From Bifidobacterium biavatii DSM 23969 (GTDB lineage Bacteria; Actinomycetota; Actinomycetes; Actinomycetales; Bifidobacteriaceae), in NCBI RefSeq assembly GCF_000741165.1, contig NZ_JGYN01000003.1, forward strand, positions 41,595-105,594: 64,000 nt of DNA, in the 5' to 3' direction. The position numbers and the translations under genes were made by a program. Under the pieces are notes generated by a model. That model was not told where the DNA came from. It made no database searches and saw only the letters and a list, made by a program, of their open reading frames with translations. Positions 1 through 11,312 of the stretch are shown here, piece by piece; position 1 is the first letter of the stretch; each line of letters starts with the position of its first letter.

Positions 1-2
1 TT

Positions 3-1286
3 CGCTATCCCGATGACGAGAAGAAAAAGAAGCTGAACCGGCATAAACGTTCACGGGCATGGATGGTGACGATTGCCTCGAAGTACGTGTGCGGGGACTG
101 GTCGGTGATACTGGACGAGCTGAACGACATGACGGCCTACGGCTGGTCGTACATGGGACAGGCCGAAGAAGGAACCGGCAAACGTATGGCCTCCAATAAG
201 GGCAAAAGGCCGGTCGATGATGACGGAAACTTCTTGTACGGTCGCGGCGGCAAATACCGGGGAATGAGGCATGGGCATTTCATCGTCTATACCCCGCGCA
301 TGAGAATGGGAACGTTTGCCGACCACTTTCCGACGCAGGCCCACATAGACCCGGTGGAGAGAACCCCCAAGGTCGTTGAGCGGTACGTCACGAAATACGA
401 TACCCGCTTGACGATGCAAGACGACGGCGTGGATGGCGGCCCTTGGGAATCCGAGGGATTCGACCCCGCTGGGCAGGGCAAACGCACCGACTTGAAAACC
501 CGCGATGACGCGGTGAAAAAAGTATTGGCCGGTGCCATCCCGGACATGCTGATGAGGGATGACCCGAAACTAATTGCTTATGACCGGTACCTCGACCGGG
601 CGTATGAAATCGCAATGAAGGAGAAGGGCAGGAAAATGCGTGACGTGCATACGCTGTATGTCTACGGAGAAACCGGGGTCGGGAAAAGCCTATGGGCATG
701 GCTCTATGGCAAACGGCACAATGCGGATGTATACAGACTGACCGATTACGCGCATCCTTGGGACAACTACCGGGGCGAGTCTGTGGTCATCGTCGAGGAC
801 TTCGACGGCAGGATGCGGCTCGATGACGTGTTGCGTTGGACGGATAGGTACCCCGTGGAGCTGACGGCTCGGTACGCAAACAAACATGCGTTGTACACCA
901 CGGTGATTTTTACCTCGAACCGGCCAATGTCGGGCTGGTATGGATACGATGAATTCGAGCCGAAGCAGGGGCCTATAAACCGGCGTGTTAGTACGGTGTG
1001 TGCGTCGCTCGGCTCGGACGGGGACACAATCAGCTTCCGTCACGTTGCAGGCCCTGAATGGCCCGAAACGCTCGCGGATGAATCGCTACGGGCGATGATA
1101 GGTGAGTCCACCGGCGTAACCCCCTCGGGTGCTGATGGTCACGGGTACGTCGAGAAGCCCGAAACAGCACCGGCCAAAGCACCTCAGCCGGTGGCGGATG
1201 ATGAGGCATACCCCGTGGATATGTCCAGCCCTACGGCGCTACCGTTTGTGGTCGGTGCTGATGGCATCCCGATTGACCTTGAATGA
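3..1286 (+). CDS. CRESS-type replication initiator (HUH endonuclease plus SF3 helicase), 5' partial
   Basis: The frame is open to the left window edge, so the true start lies outside; the first in-window ATG is at 63. Counting from that ATG, the endonuclease part shows a hydrophobic motif-I-like AWMVTIAS just before and across the ATG, an HUH motif RHGHFIVY (about 69-76) and a catalytic YVTK (108-111) followed by YD, like motif III of geminivirus Reps. The helicase part has Walker A GETGVGKS (202-209), Walker B VVIVEDFDG (241-249) and motif C VIFTSNRP (281-288), the layout of superfamily 3 helicases. Such proteins nick and unwind DNA for rolling-circle replication, and similar Reps are known from some bacterial plasmids, including bifidobacterial ones. 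It converges on an integrase gene, which suggests a plasmid-like element integrated in the chromosome. The last ~60 residues are low-complexity. Confidence 0.85.
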   Translation, partial: RYPDDEKKKKLNRHKRSRAWMVTIASKYVCGDWSVILDELNDMTAYGWSYMGQAEEGTGKRMASNKGKRPVDDDGNFLYGRGGKYRGMRHGHFIVYTPRMRMGTFADHFPTQAHIDPVERTPKVVERYVTKYDTRLTMQDDGVDGGPWESEGFDPAGQGKRTDLKTRDDAVKKVLAGAIPDMLMRDDPKLIAYDRYLDRAYEIAMKEKGRKMRDVHTLYVYGETGVGKSLWAWLYGKRHNADVYRLTDYAHPWDNYRGESVVIVEDFDGRMRLDDVLRWTDRYPVELTARYANKHALYTTVIFTSNRPMSGWYGYDEFEPKQGPINRRVSTVCASLGSDGDTISFRHVAGPEWPETLADESLRAMIGESTGVTPSGADGHGYVEKPETAPAKAPQPVADDEAYPVDMSSPTALPFVVGADGIPIDLE

Positions 1287-1525
1287 CCCCGTAGGGGCGT
1301 GGTACGGGGCCGTAGCAGTACGCCGTGCGGTAGTGACGCATAAGCGCGGGGCGACGGTGCGCGGGCGATGTGCCGCAAGCCGTCCGGTGCCCCCGCCGTG
1401 GAGTCGTGCTTTGCGCGGCGGAACGCCGGGGATGTGCCGGACGGCGGCGGTGCCCCCGCATGTACCCGGCGATGCTCGCGCGGCGCGTTGCGTGGTGCGT
1501 GCGTACCGCGCTCGTACCGCGCTTG

Positions 1526-2932
1526 TCAGCTGTAGTCGGGTTCTTCTTCGATGGCCCGTAGCTGTTCGGCTGTGAGGTAGCTTTCCTCCGGCTCCTTCGG
1601 GGTTAGCTCGTTGTCGATTAGTTCGATGGCCTCCCGGCGTTTCTGCTCGGTGGTGTGCGTGTATCGCGCGGTCACGTCGGACTCCGTCTTATGTCCGAGG
1701 ATATCTTTTCGCACGGCCCAATCGACGCTGTACATCTCCATGATGGATTCGGCTAGGTGCCGGTTGTCGTGTTGCCTCCATTTCCACGGGCCGTACCCTG
1801 TAGCGCTCCATTGCTTCTTCGTCATTTCCTTCTCGTCCGGCCATTGACGCGGCTTGCCTGTCTTGCGGCTCCGGGCGATGTCGTCCCGTATGGCCCAATT
1901 ATGGTAGGCCAGAAGCAATTCTTGCCAGATGGCCGTAAGGTACGACGGCTTGAAAAACGTGCCCTTGCCGGTGCGGAAAACCCAGTCATCCGGTTTGCCC
2001 CGTTCGGCATCCCGCTTGGCACGCAATACGTCGTTTATCCTTCCCGATAGCGGTAGGAGCCTTGCCGCTGATTCGGTCTTGCCGGACGTCTTGACCGTCG
2101 CTTTCCCCCGTAGCTCGATGATGACGCGCTCGGCCACGCTGACGCGCTTGTGGTCGAAATCAACGTCTTTCCATTGCAGGCCCAGCACTTCCTCGCGACG
2201 TAGGCCCATACCCATCTCCATGAGGTATAGCGCATAGAAGCGGTGGAAACGGTTCTGCTCCTTCTCCCCTGTGGTGGGGTCGGTCGTGTTCGGCTCGGCT
2301 AGCCATAGGAGCAGGCCCGGCGCTTGCGCTATCCAATCTTCCGTATGCTTCGTTTGTGCCTTGCGTACCTTCGGCTTGGCTGGGATGCGTAGGTAGCGCG
2401 TCGGGTCGTCCGCCGCTCGTATCCAGCCCTCGCGGACGGCTTGGTAGTATATGCTTTTCAGCACCTTGGCCGCTTCAGGTATTGCATCCACAACGGCTTG
2501 CAGTTCTTCCGTGCTGTATGCGCTGATGCTTTTGTCCGGTAGCCGCTTGCCTACGGCGGCAAGTTGCTTTTCATATGTGTAGCGTGTGTTGCCCCTTACG
2601 TTGCGCTTCGTCTTGTCCTTCCAGAAAAGCTCTATCGCCTCGCTGAGCCTGTGCGTGCGCGGCGTACCGGTCTTGCCGGTGGCGAGCTTGCCGCGCATGT
2701 TCTTCTCCATCGCGGCCACGGCCATTGATTTGGCCATCTCATGGACGGCGGGGTTCTCCTCCTCGGGCACGTTCGGCACGGGCGCACTCCCCGTTACCTG
2801 CCTCCACTCCCCGGCTGCGGTGCGATAGCAGACGTAGGCCCGGTATTTCTTCGTGCCGTGCGTGTTGACCACGGTGATGCTTGGTGTTAGCGTAGCGTGG
2901 CCCCGCGAGGCCGTCAGGCTGGTGTCTTTCAT
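1526..2932 (-). CDS. Tyrosine recombinase / phage-type integrase
   Basis: This 468-residue protein catalyses site-specific recombination of the adjacent element. Catalytic-core landmarks are visible: the box I arginine in GLRREEVLGL (about 243-252), the HxxR triplet in RQHDNRH (386-392), the LGH motif (412-414) and the nucleophile tyrosine in ARYTHT (Tyr about 424). The N-terminal ~190 residues should hold arm-binding and SAM-like core-binding domains. It is longer than many integrases (350-400 residues), with a charged acidic tail. The ATG at 2932 has GGAGG only one base upstream, so the real start could be a little downstream. It is convergent with the Rep gene. The 240 bp between them are GC-rich, with no gene I can support. 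Confidence 0.9.
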   Translation of the reverse strand: MKDTSLTASRGHATLTPSITVVNTHGTKKYRAYVCYRTAAGEWRQVTGSAPVPNVPEEENPAVHEMAKSMAVAAMEKNMRGKLATGKTGTPRTHRLSEAIELFWKDKTKRNVRGNTRYTYEKQLAAVGKRLPDKSISAYSTEELQAVVDAIPEAAKVLKSIYYQAVREGWIRAADDPTRYLRIPAKPKVRKAQTKHTEDWIAQAPGLLLWLAEPNTTDPTTGEKEQNRFHRFYALYLMEMGMGLRREEVLGLQWKDVDFDHKRVSVAERVIIELRGKATVKTSGKTESAARLLPLSGRINDVLRAKRDAERGKPDDWVFRTGKGTFFKPSYLTAIWQELLLAYHNWAIRDDIARSRKTGKPRQWPDEKEMTKKQWSATGYGPWKWRQHDNRHLAESIMEMYSVDWAVRKDILGHKTESDVTARYTHTTEQKRREAIELIDNELTPKEPEESYLTAEQLRAIEEEPDYS

Positions 2933-2961
2933 GCCTCCATGATAAAACGTCGGGTAAAAAG

Positions 2962-2985
2962 AAAAACCCCGATTTTCGGGGTTTT
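2962..2985. terminator. Rho-independent terminator at element/chromosome junction
   Basis: AAAACCCCG and CGGGGTTTT arms around a short loop form a near-perfect hairpin with an A-run on one side and a T-run on the other, so it can work in both directions. It sits just upstream of the integrase start and would insulate the element from transcription coming from the right. Confidence 0.75.
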
Positions 2986-3268
2986 GGCAGGCTTAAAAAC
3001 GTTGGAATTTCGCGGTTTCTTATGGTCTCCGGTAAATCATGCGGTAGACCATACTGGTTCTCCTTCGAAACAGCGGCCGCGGAACGTCCCCGTTCACGTG
3101 GCCTTGCGGTTGTCAACGGCTCCCATCCTACCCCGGTTTCGGTGGATTTGCTGGAAGCGCGATGCAAACACGCGGAAAATTACCGTTTGGTCACGTGAAC
3201 TCCGCTCCGATCCCACATATGGGGATGCCATGCCTGGCGCTCTGTCGGACGTAATGTGATGGGTTTGA
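2986..3268. other. Intergenic stretch, no supported gene
   Basis: No convincing coding frame or tRNA is visible. The right attachment site of the integrated element is expected somewhere near here, but its partner lies outside the window, so it cannot be recognised. Confidence 0.4.
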
Positions 3269-3318
3269 CTACCCCTCAGTCACTGCGTGACAGCTCCCCT
3301 GACAAGGGGAGCCGAGAA
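3269..3318 (+). repeat. Dispersed palindromic repeat, family A (copy 1)
   Basis: The core reads CTACCCCTCAGTCA, then CTGCGTGACAG, then CTCCCCTGACAAGGGGAGCC. It contains two small hairpins (TCACTGCGTGA and CTCCCCTGACAAGGGGAG). The same sequence with slight changes recurs at 18212-18263 and, inverted, at 18143-18189. It ends 34 bp from the stop of the convergent TauE-type gene and could help terminate it. Confidence 0.7.
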
Positions 3319-3351
3319 CATAAAACACCACAGCAAAAGCCCGACAAAGCA

Positions 3352-4221
3352 CTAATTGCCACGAGCCGCACGCGTCGCCTTGAGCGCGGTCCAGGTGCTG
3401 CGCACCGCCAAGAACGTCAGCCACGCGGCGAACAGCAGCGATCCGGCGCGCGGAGTCAGCCAGCCGGCCATCATCGTGCCGAGCGGCGCAGTCACGGCCG
3501 CGCAGCAGCCGACGATCAGCCCGCTTTTCAAATGCACGATGCCGCGCTTCCAATTGGCGACCGTGCCGGAAATCGCGCCGGGAAACATCACGAGCAGCGA
3601 CGTGCCGCGCGCCATCAGATCGCTCGCGCCGAACAGGAACGACAACGCAGGCATCATGATCGCCCCACCGCCGATGCCGAGCACGCCGGCGAGCGCGCCG
3701 GTCACGCATCCCAGCAGTATCAGAAACAGGCCGGACCACACGTGCAGCACGATATGCCCCTCGCGCGGCGGCGTGAACGTGACCTGCTGGATGATCACGA
3801 AAATCAGGAACACGACCCAAATCCAGCGCAACGCGACCTCGGGCAGTCGGCTGAGCAGCAGCGAGCCGAGCTGGCTGCCGACGACCACGCCGAGCGCGAG
3901 CAGCAGCGCGGCGATCCAGTTAACGTTGCCGCCGGTCGCGTACGAGACCACGCCGGAAATCGACGTGGGCACGATCGCGGCGAGCGACGTCGCTGCCGCG
4001 TGCCGCTGACTCAGGCCCAGCCATACCAGCGCGGGAACGATGATCGTGCCGCCGCCGATGCCGAACAGGCCGGACAGTATGCCGCACGCAAGTCCCACGC
4101 AGATCAGCACAACGACGCTGCGCCGGTCGAGACGCTCGAGTCCGCCGCCGTCGGTCGCCGCCGCCGTCGCGGCTGACGTCGCGATCGGCTGGTTTCCATT
4201 CGTTTCCATACGTTCGCTCAT
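3352..4221 (-). CDS. TauE/SafE family sulfite/anion exporter
   Basis: A 289-residue integral membrane protein with many hydrophobic segments. Two related halves can be seen: a glycine-rich GLFGIGGGTIIVPALVWLG after the first membrane segment and a second GVLGIGGGAIMMPALSFL in the middle. This internal duplication is typical of TauE/SafE (DUF81) proteins, which export sulfite, sulfoacetate or related anions. About 40 residues of polar, Ala/Thr-rich cytoplasmic N-terminus precede the first segment. The substrate cannot be told from sequence. It is a single gene, divergent from coaX, with about 265 bp between the two starts. Confidence 0.85.
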   Translation of the reverse strand: MSERMETNGNQPIATSAATAAATDGGGLERLDRRSVVVLICVGLACGILSGLFGIGGGTIIVPALVWLGLSQRHAAATSLAAIVPTSISGVVSYATGGNVNWIAALLLALGVVVGSQLGSLLLSRLPEVALRWIWVVFLIFVIIQQVTFTPPREGHIVLHVWSGLFLILLGCVTGALAGVLGIGGGAIMMPALSFLFGASDLMARGTSLLVMFPGAISGTVANWKRGIVHLKSGLIVGCCAAVTAPLGTMMAGWLTPRAGSLLFAAWLTFLAVRSTWTALKATRAARGN

Positions 4222-4486
4222 ACGCGAAACTGTACTCGCCGGTCCCGCTCGCCGGCGGAAAATTGCCGTCGATTGCCCGCATACGGATCATGTTCCGCAA
4301 ATCTGCCGCAAGTTTGCCGCAAATCCATCTTGTGACAACGATTGCAACAGCGCGAGTCGATCCGCATCATCCTACGCCAATGCACGCCAACGCTTGCCAA
4401 CGCGCGCGACCGGCGCCCGACCGGCGCTAGACTGGTGTGCAATCGCGCGTCCAATCGGCGCACCACAGCCAACGAAGGGGATTTCC

Positions 4487-5254
4487 ATGCTTGTCGCGGT
4501 CGACATCGGCAACACCAACATCGTGCTCGGATTCATCGAAGGCAGCCGCATCGTCGGCACGTACCGCATTTCCACCAAAGCGCACCACACGTCGGACGAG
4601 TACGGGCTGATGATCACGCAGTTCCTCGGGTTCAGCCATTTCACGCCGGACGACGTGGACGACGTGATCGTCTGCTCGGTGGTGCCGAAAGTGATGCACT
4701 CGTTCCGTGCGAGCATCGTCAAGTTCCTCGGGCTGGAGCCGATGATCGTGGGGCCGGGCGTCAAGACCGGCATGAACATCCGCATCGACGATCCGAAGTC
4801 GCTGGGCGCAGACTGCCTGTCGGACTGCGTGGGCGCGTACGCGGAGTACGGCGGGCGCGTGCTGGTGGCAGATTTTGGCACGGCCACGACGTTCAACTAC
4901 GTGGATGCCACGGGCACGATCACCTGCGGGCTCATCACGACCGGCATCCGCACGGCCGCCGCCGCGCTGTGGGGCGAAACCGCGCAGCTGCCGGAGGTGG
5001 AGATCACGCGGCCGCGCTCGGTTCTGGCGACCGGCACGAAAACGGCGATGCAAGCGGGCCTCTACTACAACTTCCTCGGCGGCATCGAACGCACGATCCA
5101 GCAGTTCCACGCGGAAATCCCCGAGGACTTCACCGTAGTGGCGACCGGCGGACTGGGCCGCGTGTTCAAGGACGACACGGACCTGATCGACGTGTACGAT
5201 CCGGACCTGATCTTCAAGGGCATGGAGGAGATCTACCGGCGCAACGCGCGATAA
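4487..5254 (+). CDS. coaX: Type III pantothenate kinase
   Basis: Phosphorylates pantothenate in the first step of coenzyme A synthesis, in the cytoplasm. The 255-residue protein starts with MLVAVDIGNTNIVLGF, the phosphate-binding DxGNT signature of the ASKHA kinase fold. It has GADCLSDCVGAYA (about 105-117), ADFGTATTFNYVD (about 130-142) and a C-terminal VATGGLGRVF, all in family order, and the length is normal. I chose the ATG at 4487 because GAAGGGG lies eight bases upstream and the family signature starts at once. A longer open frame upstream (from 4040) has no family similarity and is rejected. The gene stands alone and is followed by a palindromic repeat. Confidence 0.93.
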   Translation: MLVAVDIGNTNIVLGFIEGSRIVGTYRISTKAHHTSDEYGLMITQFLGFSHFTPDDVDDVIVCSVVPKVMHSFRASIVKFLGLEPMIVGPGVKTGMNIRIDDPKSLGADCLSDCVGAYAEYGGRVLVADFGTATTFNYVDATGTITCGLITTGIRTAAAALWGETAQLPEVEITRPRSVLATGTKTAMQAGLYYNFLGGIERTIQQFHAEIPEDFTVVATGGLGRVFKDDTDLIDVYDPDLIFKGMEEIYRRNAR

Positions 5255-5261
5255 CATATCC

Positions 5262-5345
5262 TGTCATTTCGCGTTGCGCAGCGAGCGGAGCAATCTTCCT
5301 GGAGACGATGCTTCTTACAATCTCTCGACTCGGCCCCCGACGCAA
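5262..5345 (+). repeat. Dispersed palindromic repeat, family B (degenerate copy)
   Basis: Begins TGTCATTTCG, continues GCAGCGAGCGGAGCAATCTT and ends with TCTCGACTCGGC. This is the same order of blocks as the full inverted-repeat element at 19386-19481, but the right arm is more diverged. It lies directly after the coaX stop. Confidence 0.6.
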
Positions 5346-5381
5346 CGCCCCTGACCGACAGCCAAATCCCGCGGATTTCCG

Positions 5382-6806
5382 CTATTCGATGGTGAAGCCC
5401 TGGTTGAACCCGTACTCCTTAATGTCCTTCTGCCACGAGGCAATGCCGTCGGTCAGCGCGATGCGTTTGCCGGGATGCTCGGGCAGTTTCGGAGGCTTGC
5501 CGTCGGAGCCGACCACGCCGTCCTCGATGCGCGCGACAGCCTGATCGTACTTGTATTTGGCCGTGGACCAGTCGTACGCCTTGCCGACCGTGGACGAGAA
5601 GTCGTTGCGCGCGTACACCTCGAATGGCAGGTACTGGTATCCGGTGGACACGGTTTCGGCCGCTTCGGCCAGCACGCGGTTGTACCGCTGACCGCCGAAG
5701 TACGGGATGGCGATGCCGCGCTCGTCGGTGACGGTGGTCTTGTCGAGGAACGCGGCGCTGCTGAGCGTGGCCTTGTCGGCGGGGAACGAGCCGCCGTCGA
5801 CGCGCGTGGCGATGCCGTGCTTGCTGTGGCACACGTAGTCGAGGAAGCGGAACGCGGCGTCCGGCTTGCGGCTGGACTGCAGTACGGACAGCGCCGATCC
5901 GCCGTTTTCCGCGTTGGCCGGCGTGCCGTCGGCGGTCGGCATCTGCGTGACGCGCCACAGTCCGGATCCGCCCGGCACGTCGGACAGCAGCAGCGACGGC
6001 ATCCACGCGCCGGCGAACACGGACGCGACCGCGCCGGAGCCGAGCTTGCGCTTCCACGATTCAGACCACGTCGTCGATCGCGTGTCGACGAGCCCCTCGT
6101 CGATCATCTTCTGCCAGAACGCGGTGAACGTTTTCGTGCCGGCATCGTCAGAGAGGTCGATGGTCACGGTTTTGCCGTCATTCGACGTGTGGAACGGGCG
6201 GCCGCCGGCGAGCCAGATCATCGCGTCGTAGAAGCTCGCGTCGCCCGAGTCGGCGGCAATGTACGCGCCGATCTCCTTGAGTTTCTTTGCGGCCTCGTAG
6301 TAGTCGTCCCAAGTCTTGATTTTCGTGGCGTCCACGCCGGCCTGGCGGAACACGTCCTCATTGTAGAAGAACGCCATCGGGCCGGAGTCCATCGGCAGAC
6401 CGTACACGCGCCCGCCGAGGTGCACGGACGCCCATGTGCCTGGTGTGTACACGCTGTCGTAGCCGTCGACCCGGTCGGTGATGTCGAGCAGCTGGCTGCT
6501 GACCGCGTACTGCGGCAGGGCGAAGTATTCGAGTTGCGCGACGTCGGGCAGACCGTAGCCGTCCTGGATCGCGCTGTTGAGATTCTCGTAGCCGCTCGTG
6601 TTCTTGATGGTGATGCGGATGTCCGGGTTGGTTTTTTCGAAGTCGCGCGCCAGCGTGCTCATGCTGGGCTCCCACGACCATACGACGAGTTCGGTGCGCG
6701 TGTCCCGCTGCCCGCATGCGGCGAGCGCGACCGTGGCGGCGAGCGCGCAGACGGCGGCGATCGCGCGTTTCGCCGCACGATTATTCATCCGTCGTCGTGG
6801 CATCAT
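5382..6806 (-). CDS. Extracellular solute-binding lipoprotein, sugar ABC type
   Basis: A 474-residue protein with a lipoprotein signal: basic N-terminus, hydrophobic stretch and lipobox LAAC (Cys about residue 30). The mature part opens with ELVVWSWEPS and DFEKTNPDIRITIKN, typical of family 1 (MalE-like) binding proteins, and later has GLPMDSGPMAFFYNEDVF, where such proteins line the sugar pocket. It should bind an oligosaccharide outside the membrane and hand it to an ABC permease. No permease genes are next to it, so it is an orphan here. An alternative start six codons downstream (MNNRAAKR) is possible. Confidence 0.85.
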   Translation of the reverse strand: MMPRRRMNNRAAKRAIAAVCALAATVALAACGQRDTRTELVVWSWEPSMSTLARDFEKTNPDIRITIKNTSGYENLNSAIQDGYGLPDVAQLEYFALPQYAVSSQLLDITDRVDGYDSVYTPGTWASVHLGGRVYGLPMDSGPMAFFYNEDVFRQAGVDATKIKTWDDYYEAAKKLKEIGAYIAADSGDASFYDAMIWLAGGRPFHTSNDGKTVTIDLSDDAGTKTFTAFWQKMIDEGLVDTRSTTWSESWKRKLGSGAVASVFAGAWMPSLLLSDVPGGSGLWRVTQMPTADGTPANAENGGSALSVLQSSRKPDAAFRFLDYVCHSKHGIATRVDGGSFPADKATLSSAAFLDKTTVTDERGIAIPYFGGQRYNRVLAEAAETVSTGYQYLPFEVYARNDFSSTVGKAYDWSTAKYKYDQAVARIEDGVVGSDGKPPKLPEHPGKRIALTDGIASWQKDIKEYGFNQGFTIE

Positions 6807-6914
6807 GCCTGCACCCCGCCATCCTTATCCGCGATTGGTTCACACCGTTTCATCATCGTATCGAGTGTACGACACCGTCCTGAGCGCGCGGAATCGCAGC
6901 ATGCACAGCTTCCC

Positions 6915-7087
6915 GGCGGGGCAATTCGGACAGACCTTCGGAAAAACACCCCGTTAAGAGACACCCCAGCGAAGCAAAACACCGAAGATCCAACCAAGAT
7001 GCACCGCCTACAACCCCACGCGAGGCGTATCAGATAGACCTTCGGAAAAACACCTCGCTGAGAGACACCTCAGCGGGGCAATTCGGC
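6915..7087. repeat. Pair of dispersed repeats, family C
   Basis: Two direct copies share AGACCTTCGGAAAAACACC followed by a short hairpin block (for example CGCTGAG-AGACAC-CTCAGCG in the second). They also share GGCAATTCGG, placed before the block in copy one and after it in copy two. Copy one covers about 6915-6975 and copy two about 7026-7087. Related but more diverged copies lie at 15181-15345. The pair fills most of the gap between the binding-protein gene and the beta-galactosidase terminator; no gene is seen there. Confidence 0.6.
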
Positions 7088-7122
7088 GAACGTCCATCCG
7101 ATGCGCCTCGCAGGCATAAGAA

Positions 7123-7159
7123 AACGGCTCCCCTCACGTCGATCGTGAGAGAAGCCGTT
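7123..7159 (-). terminator. Terminator of the GH42 gene
   Basis: AACGGCT and AGCCGTT arms enclose a second stem (TCACG/CGTGA). Read on the minus strand the hairpin runs into GCCGTTTTCTT, a T-rich tail, about 55 bp past the beta-galactosidase stop. Confidence 0.75.
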
Positions 7160-7212
7160 ACCGGTCAGTGCGACGCACCGGACCCGTTTGGACCGGTCCG
7201 AATCAGCCCGGA

Positions 7213-9362
<2,150 letters not shown>

Positions 9363-9471
9363 ACGATCATCGACAATATCCAGCCTCCGGCGTGGCACGG
9401 AACACGGATGGTATGGTAGATTCTGATAACGAAAACACCGCCGTTTCATGGAGAAGTAGGTAGTAGGCAGT

Positions 9472-10491
9472 ATGGAACGCACAACAACGGCATCGGTCTC
9501 AATGCAGGACGTCGCCAAGGAAGCCGGAGTCTCGCCGCAAACCGTGTCCCGCGTCGCCAACGGCAGCAGCGCGGTTCGACCGGAAACACGCCTGCGCGTC
9601 GAGGCCGCAATGGAAAAGCTCGGATATCGGCCCAACTACGCAGCCCGCGCGCTCAAGCACGGCCGCTTCCAGGACATCGGCGTCGTCATGTTCAATCTGT
9701 CGTCGTTCGGCAACGCGCGCATCCTCGACAGCATCGCCACCGCCGCCAACAATGATGATTACGCAATCACCGTGCATTCCATCGGACGCGGCCGCGACCG
9801 CAGCATCAAAGCCGCCGTCGAACGCATGAAGCAGCTGCCCGTGGACGGCGTCATCATCGTCATGGAAGAGCAGCTCGCCGACTTCTCCGACTTCCAGCCG
9901 GCGGCCGAACTGCCCGTCGTGCTACTCAGCGAAAACCCGGCCCCGTACTGTCCGACCGTCGACGCCGACCAGTACGGCTGCTCGCAGGCCATCGTCGACT
10001 ACCTGCTCGGCAAAGGCCACCAAACCGTCTACCACATCTCCGGACCGGCCGCGTCGCGCGCCGCGCAAAGCCGCGAACAGGGCTGGCGCGACGCGCTGTC
10101 GGCCCGCAGCATCACCGTGCCGCCGCTGTACACGGGCGACTGGGAGGCCGACAGCGGCTACCAGTGCGGTCTCGCGCTCGCGCACGAAGCCGACTGCACG
10201 GCCGTGTACGCGGCCAACGACCAGATGGCGTACGGCGCAATGCTCGGCCTGCGCGCGGCCGGCAAGCGCGTGCCCGAAGACGTGAGCGTGATCGGCGTGG
10301 ACGATTCGCTCGCCGGCACGATCCCGCGGCTCGAACTGACCACCATGCGCATGCCGTTCGACCAGATCGGCCGCAAGGCGTTCTCGATGGTGCGCGACAT
10401 GTGCGAAGGCACGGACGTGCCCGCGAACGTGAAAACCGTGATCCCCACCGAACTCGTCGAGCGCGGTTCCGTGCGCGATCTGAACGCCTAG
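9472..10491 (+). CDS. LacI family transcriptional regulator
   Basis: A 339-residue repressor-type protein. The N-terminal helix-turn-helix reads SMQDVAKEAGVSPQTVSRVA, with the hinge helix LGYRPNYAARALK at about 52-64. A periplasmic-binding-protein-like sensor domain follows (DIGVVMFNLSS through VIGVDDSLAGTIPRLEL). It should bind operators near the divergent GH42 gene and release them on a sugar signal. Purine-rich sequence (AGTAGGTAGTAGG) precedes the ATG. Placement next to the beta-galactosidase suggests control of galactoside use; the effector is unknown. Confidence 0.93.
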   Translation: MERTTTASVSMQDVAKEAGVSPQTVSRVANGSSAVRPETRLRVEAAMEKLGYRPNYAARALKHGRFQDIGVVMFNLSSFGNARILDSIATAANNDDYAITVHSIGRGRDRSIKAAVERMKQLPVDGVIIVMEEQLADFSDFQPAAELPVVLLSENPAPYCPTVDADQYGCSQAIVDYLLGKGHQTVYHISGPAASRAAQSREQGWRDALSARSITVPPLYTGDWEADSGYQCGLALAHEADCTAVYAANDQMAYGAMLGLRAAGKRVPEDVSVIGVDDSLAGTIPRLELTTMRMPFDQIGRKAFSMVRDMCEGTDVPANVKTVIPTELVERGSVRDLNA

Positions 10492-10508
10492 CGCGGTTGC
10501 CGGCCGGC

Positions 10509-11312
10509 CTACGCGGCTCCCAGTGGCACGCGCGAGACGAATGCGCGCGGCTCGCCGTTGACCGGGTCGACGAATGACAGCTGCCGCGCGACAAGCTCGA
10601 GCGGTTGGGAGAAATCGTCGTACGCACGCGTTTCGATGCGCGGATAAAAGTCGTCACCGACGATCGGCAGGCCCAGCGAGTTCATGTGGACGCGCAGCTG
10701 GTGCGTTTTGCCCGTGCGCGGATGCAGCGTGTACGCGCGGACCGACGCTGCATGCGTCGATGGCGTGTGCGCTGACGTTTGCGATGATGCGCACGACGAT
10801 ATTCGCGTCGGCTCGTGCGAGACCGGCTTCCCTAGTTCGATCACCGTTTCCGCGTTGACCGCTCCCGGCTCCTCGTACGCCTGCAGGATGCCGCGCTGCT
10901 TGACGATGCGCGAGCGGCGCCGCAGCGGAAACACGCGCGGCGGCTCGAGCGGCTCGATCGTACCGTATCGTGGCTGTCGAATCGGCGCGGCCGGAGCAAG
11001 ACACTCGTATATTTTGGTCGTACGCCGCTCCTGAAACAGCATCTGATACGCCCCGCGCAACGCCGGATCGCGCACGAACACGACCACGCCGGCCGTCAAC
11101 CGGTCCAGCCGGTGCGCGGGCACGATGTCCGGCTCGCCGTACCGCTCGCGCAACCGGATCAACGCCGTCTCGCGATACCACATGCCGCGCGGCGTAACGG
11201 CAAGAAAATGCGGCTTGTCGATCACGATAATCCCCGCATCCTCATACAGCACGTCAAAATCAAACGGAATCCGCGGCTCGTCCGTCACCCAGCGATGATG
11301 TTGCGTCGTCAT
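10509..11312 (-). CDS. RluA-family pseudouridine synthase
   Basis: Converts uridine to pseudouridine in RNA. The catalytic motif is IVPAHRLDRLTAGVVVF (about 80-96), with the catalytic Asp in HRLDR. It is preceded by VLYEDAGIIVIDKPHFLAV, the usual entry strand, and followed by GKTHQLRVHMNSLGLPIVGD near residue 210. The 267-residue length fits single-domain RluA/RluC/RluD-like enzymes without an S4 domain. I took the ATG at 11312 (MTTQHH); the longer frame to 11393 adds an atypical Arg-rich leader. The exact RNA target cannot be told. It is convergent with the LacI gene. Confidence 0.88.
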   Translation of the reverse strand: MTTQHHRWVTDEPRIPFDFDVLYEDAGIIVIDKPHFLAVTPRGMWYRETALIRLRERYGEPDIVPAHRLDRLTAGVVVFVRDPALRGAYQMLFQERRTTKIYECLAPAAPIRQPRYGTIEPLEPPRVFPLRRRSRIVKQRGILQAYEEPGAVNAETVIELGKPVSHEPTRISSCASSQTSAHTPSTHAASVRAYTLHPRTGKTHQLRVHMNSLGLPIVGDDFYPRIETRAYDDFSQPLELVARQLSFVDPVNGEPRAFVSRVPLGAA

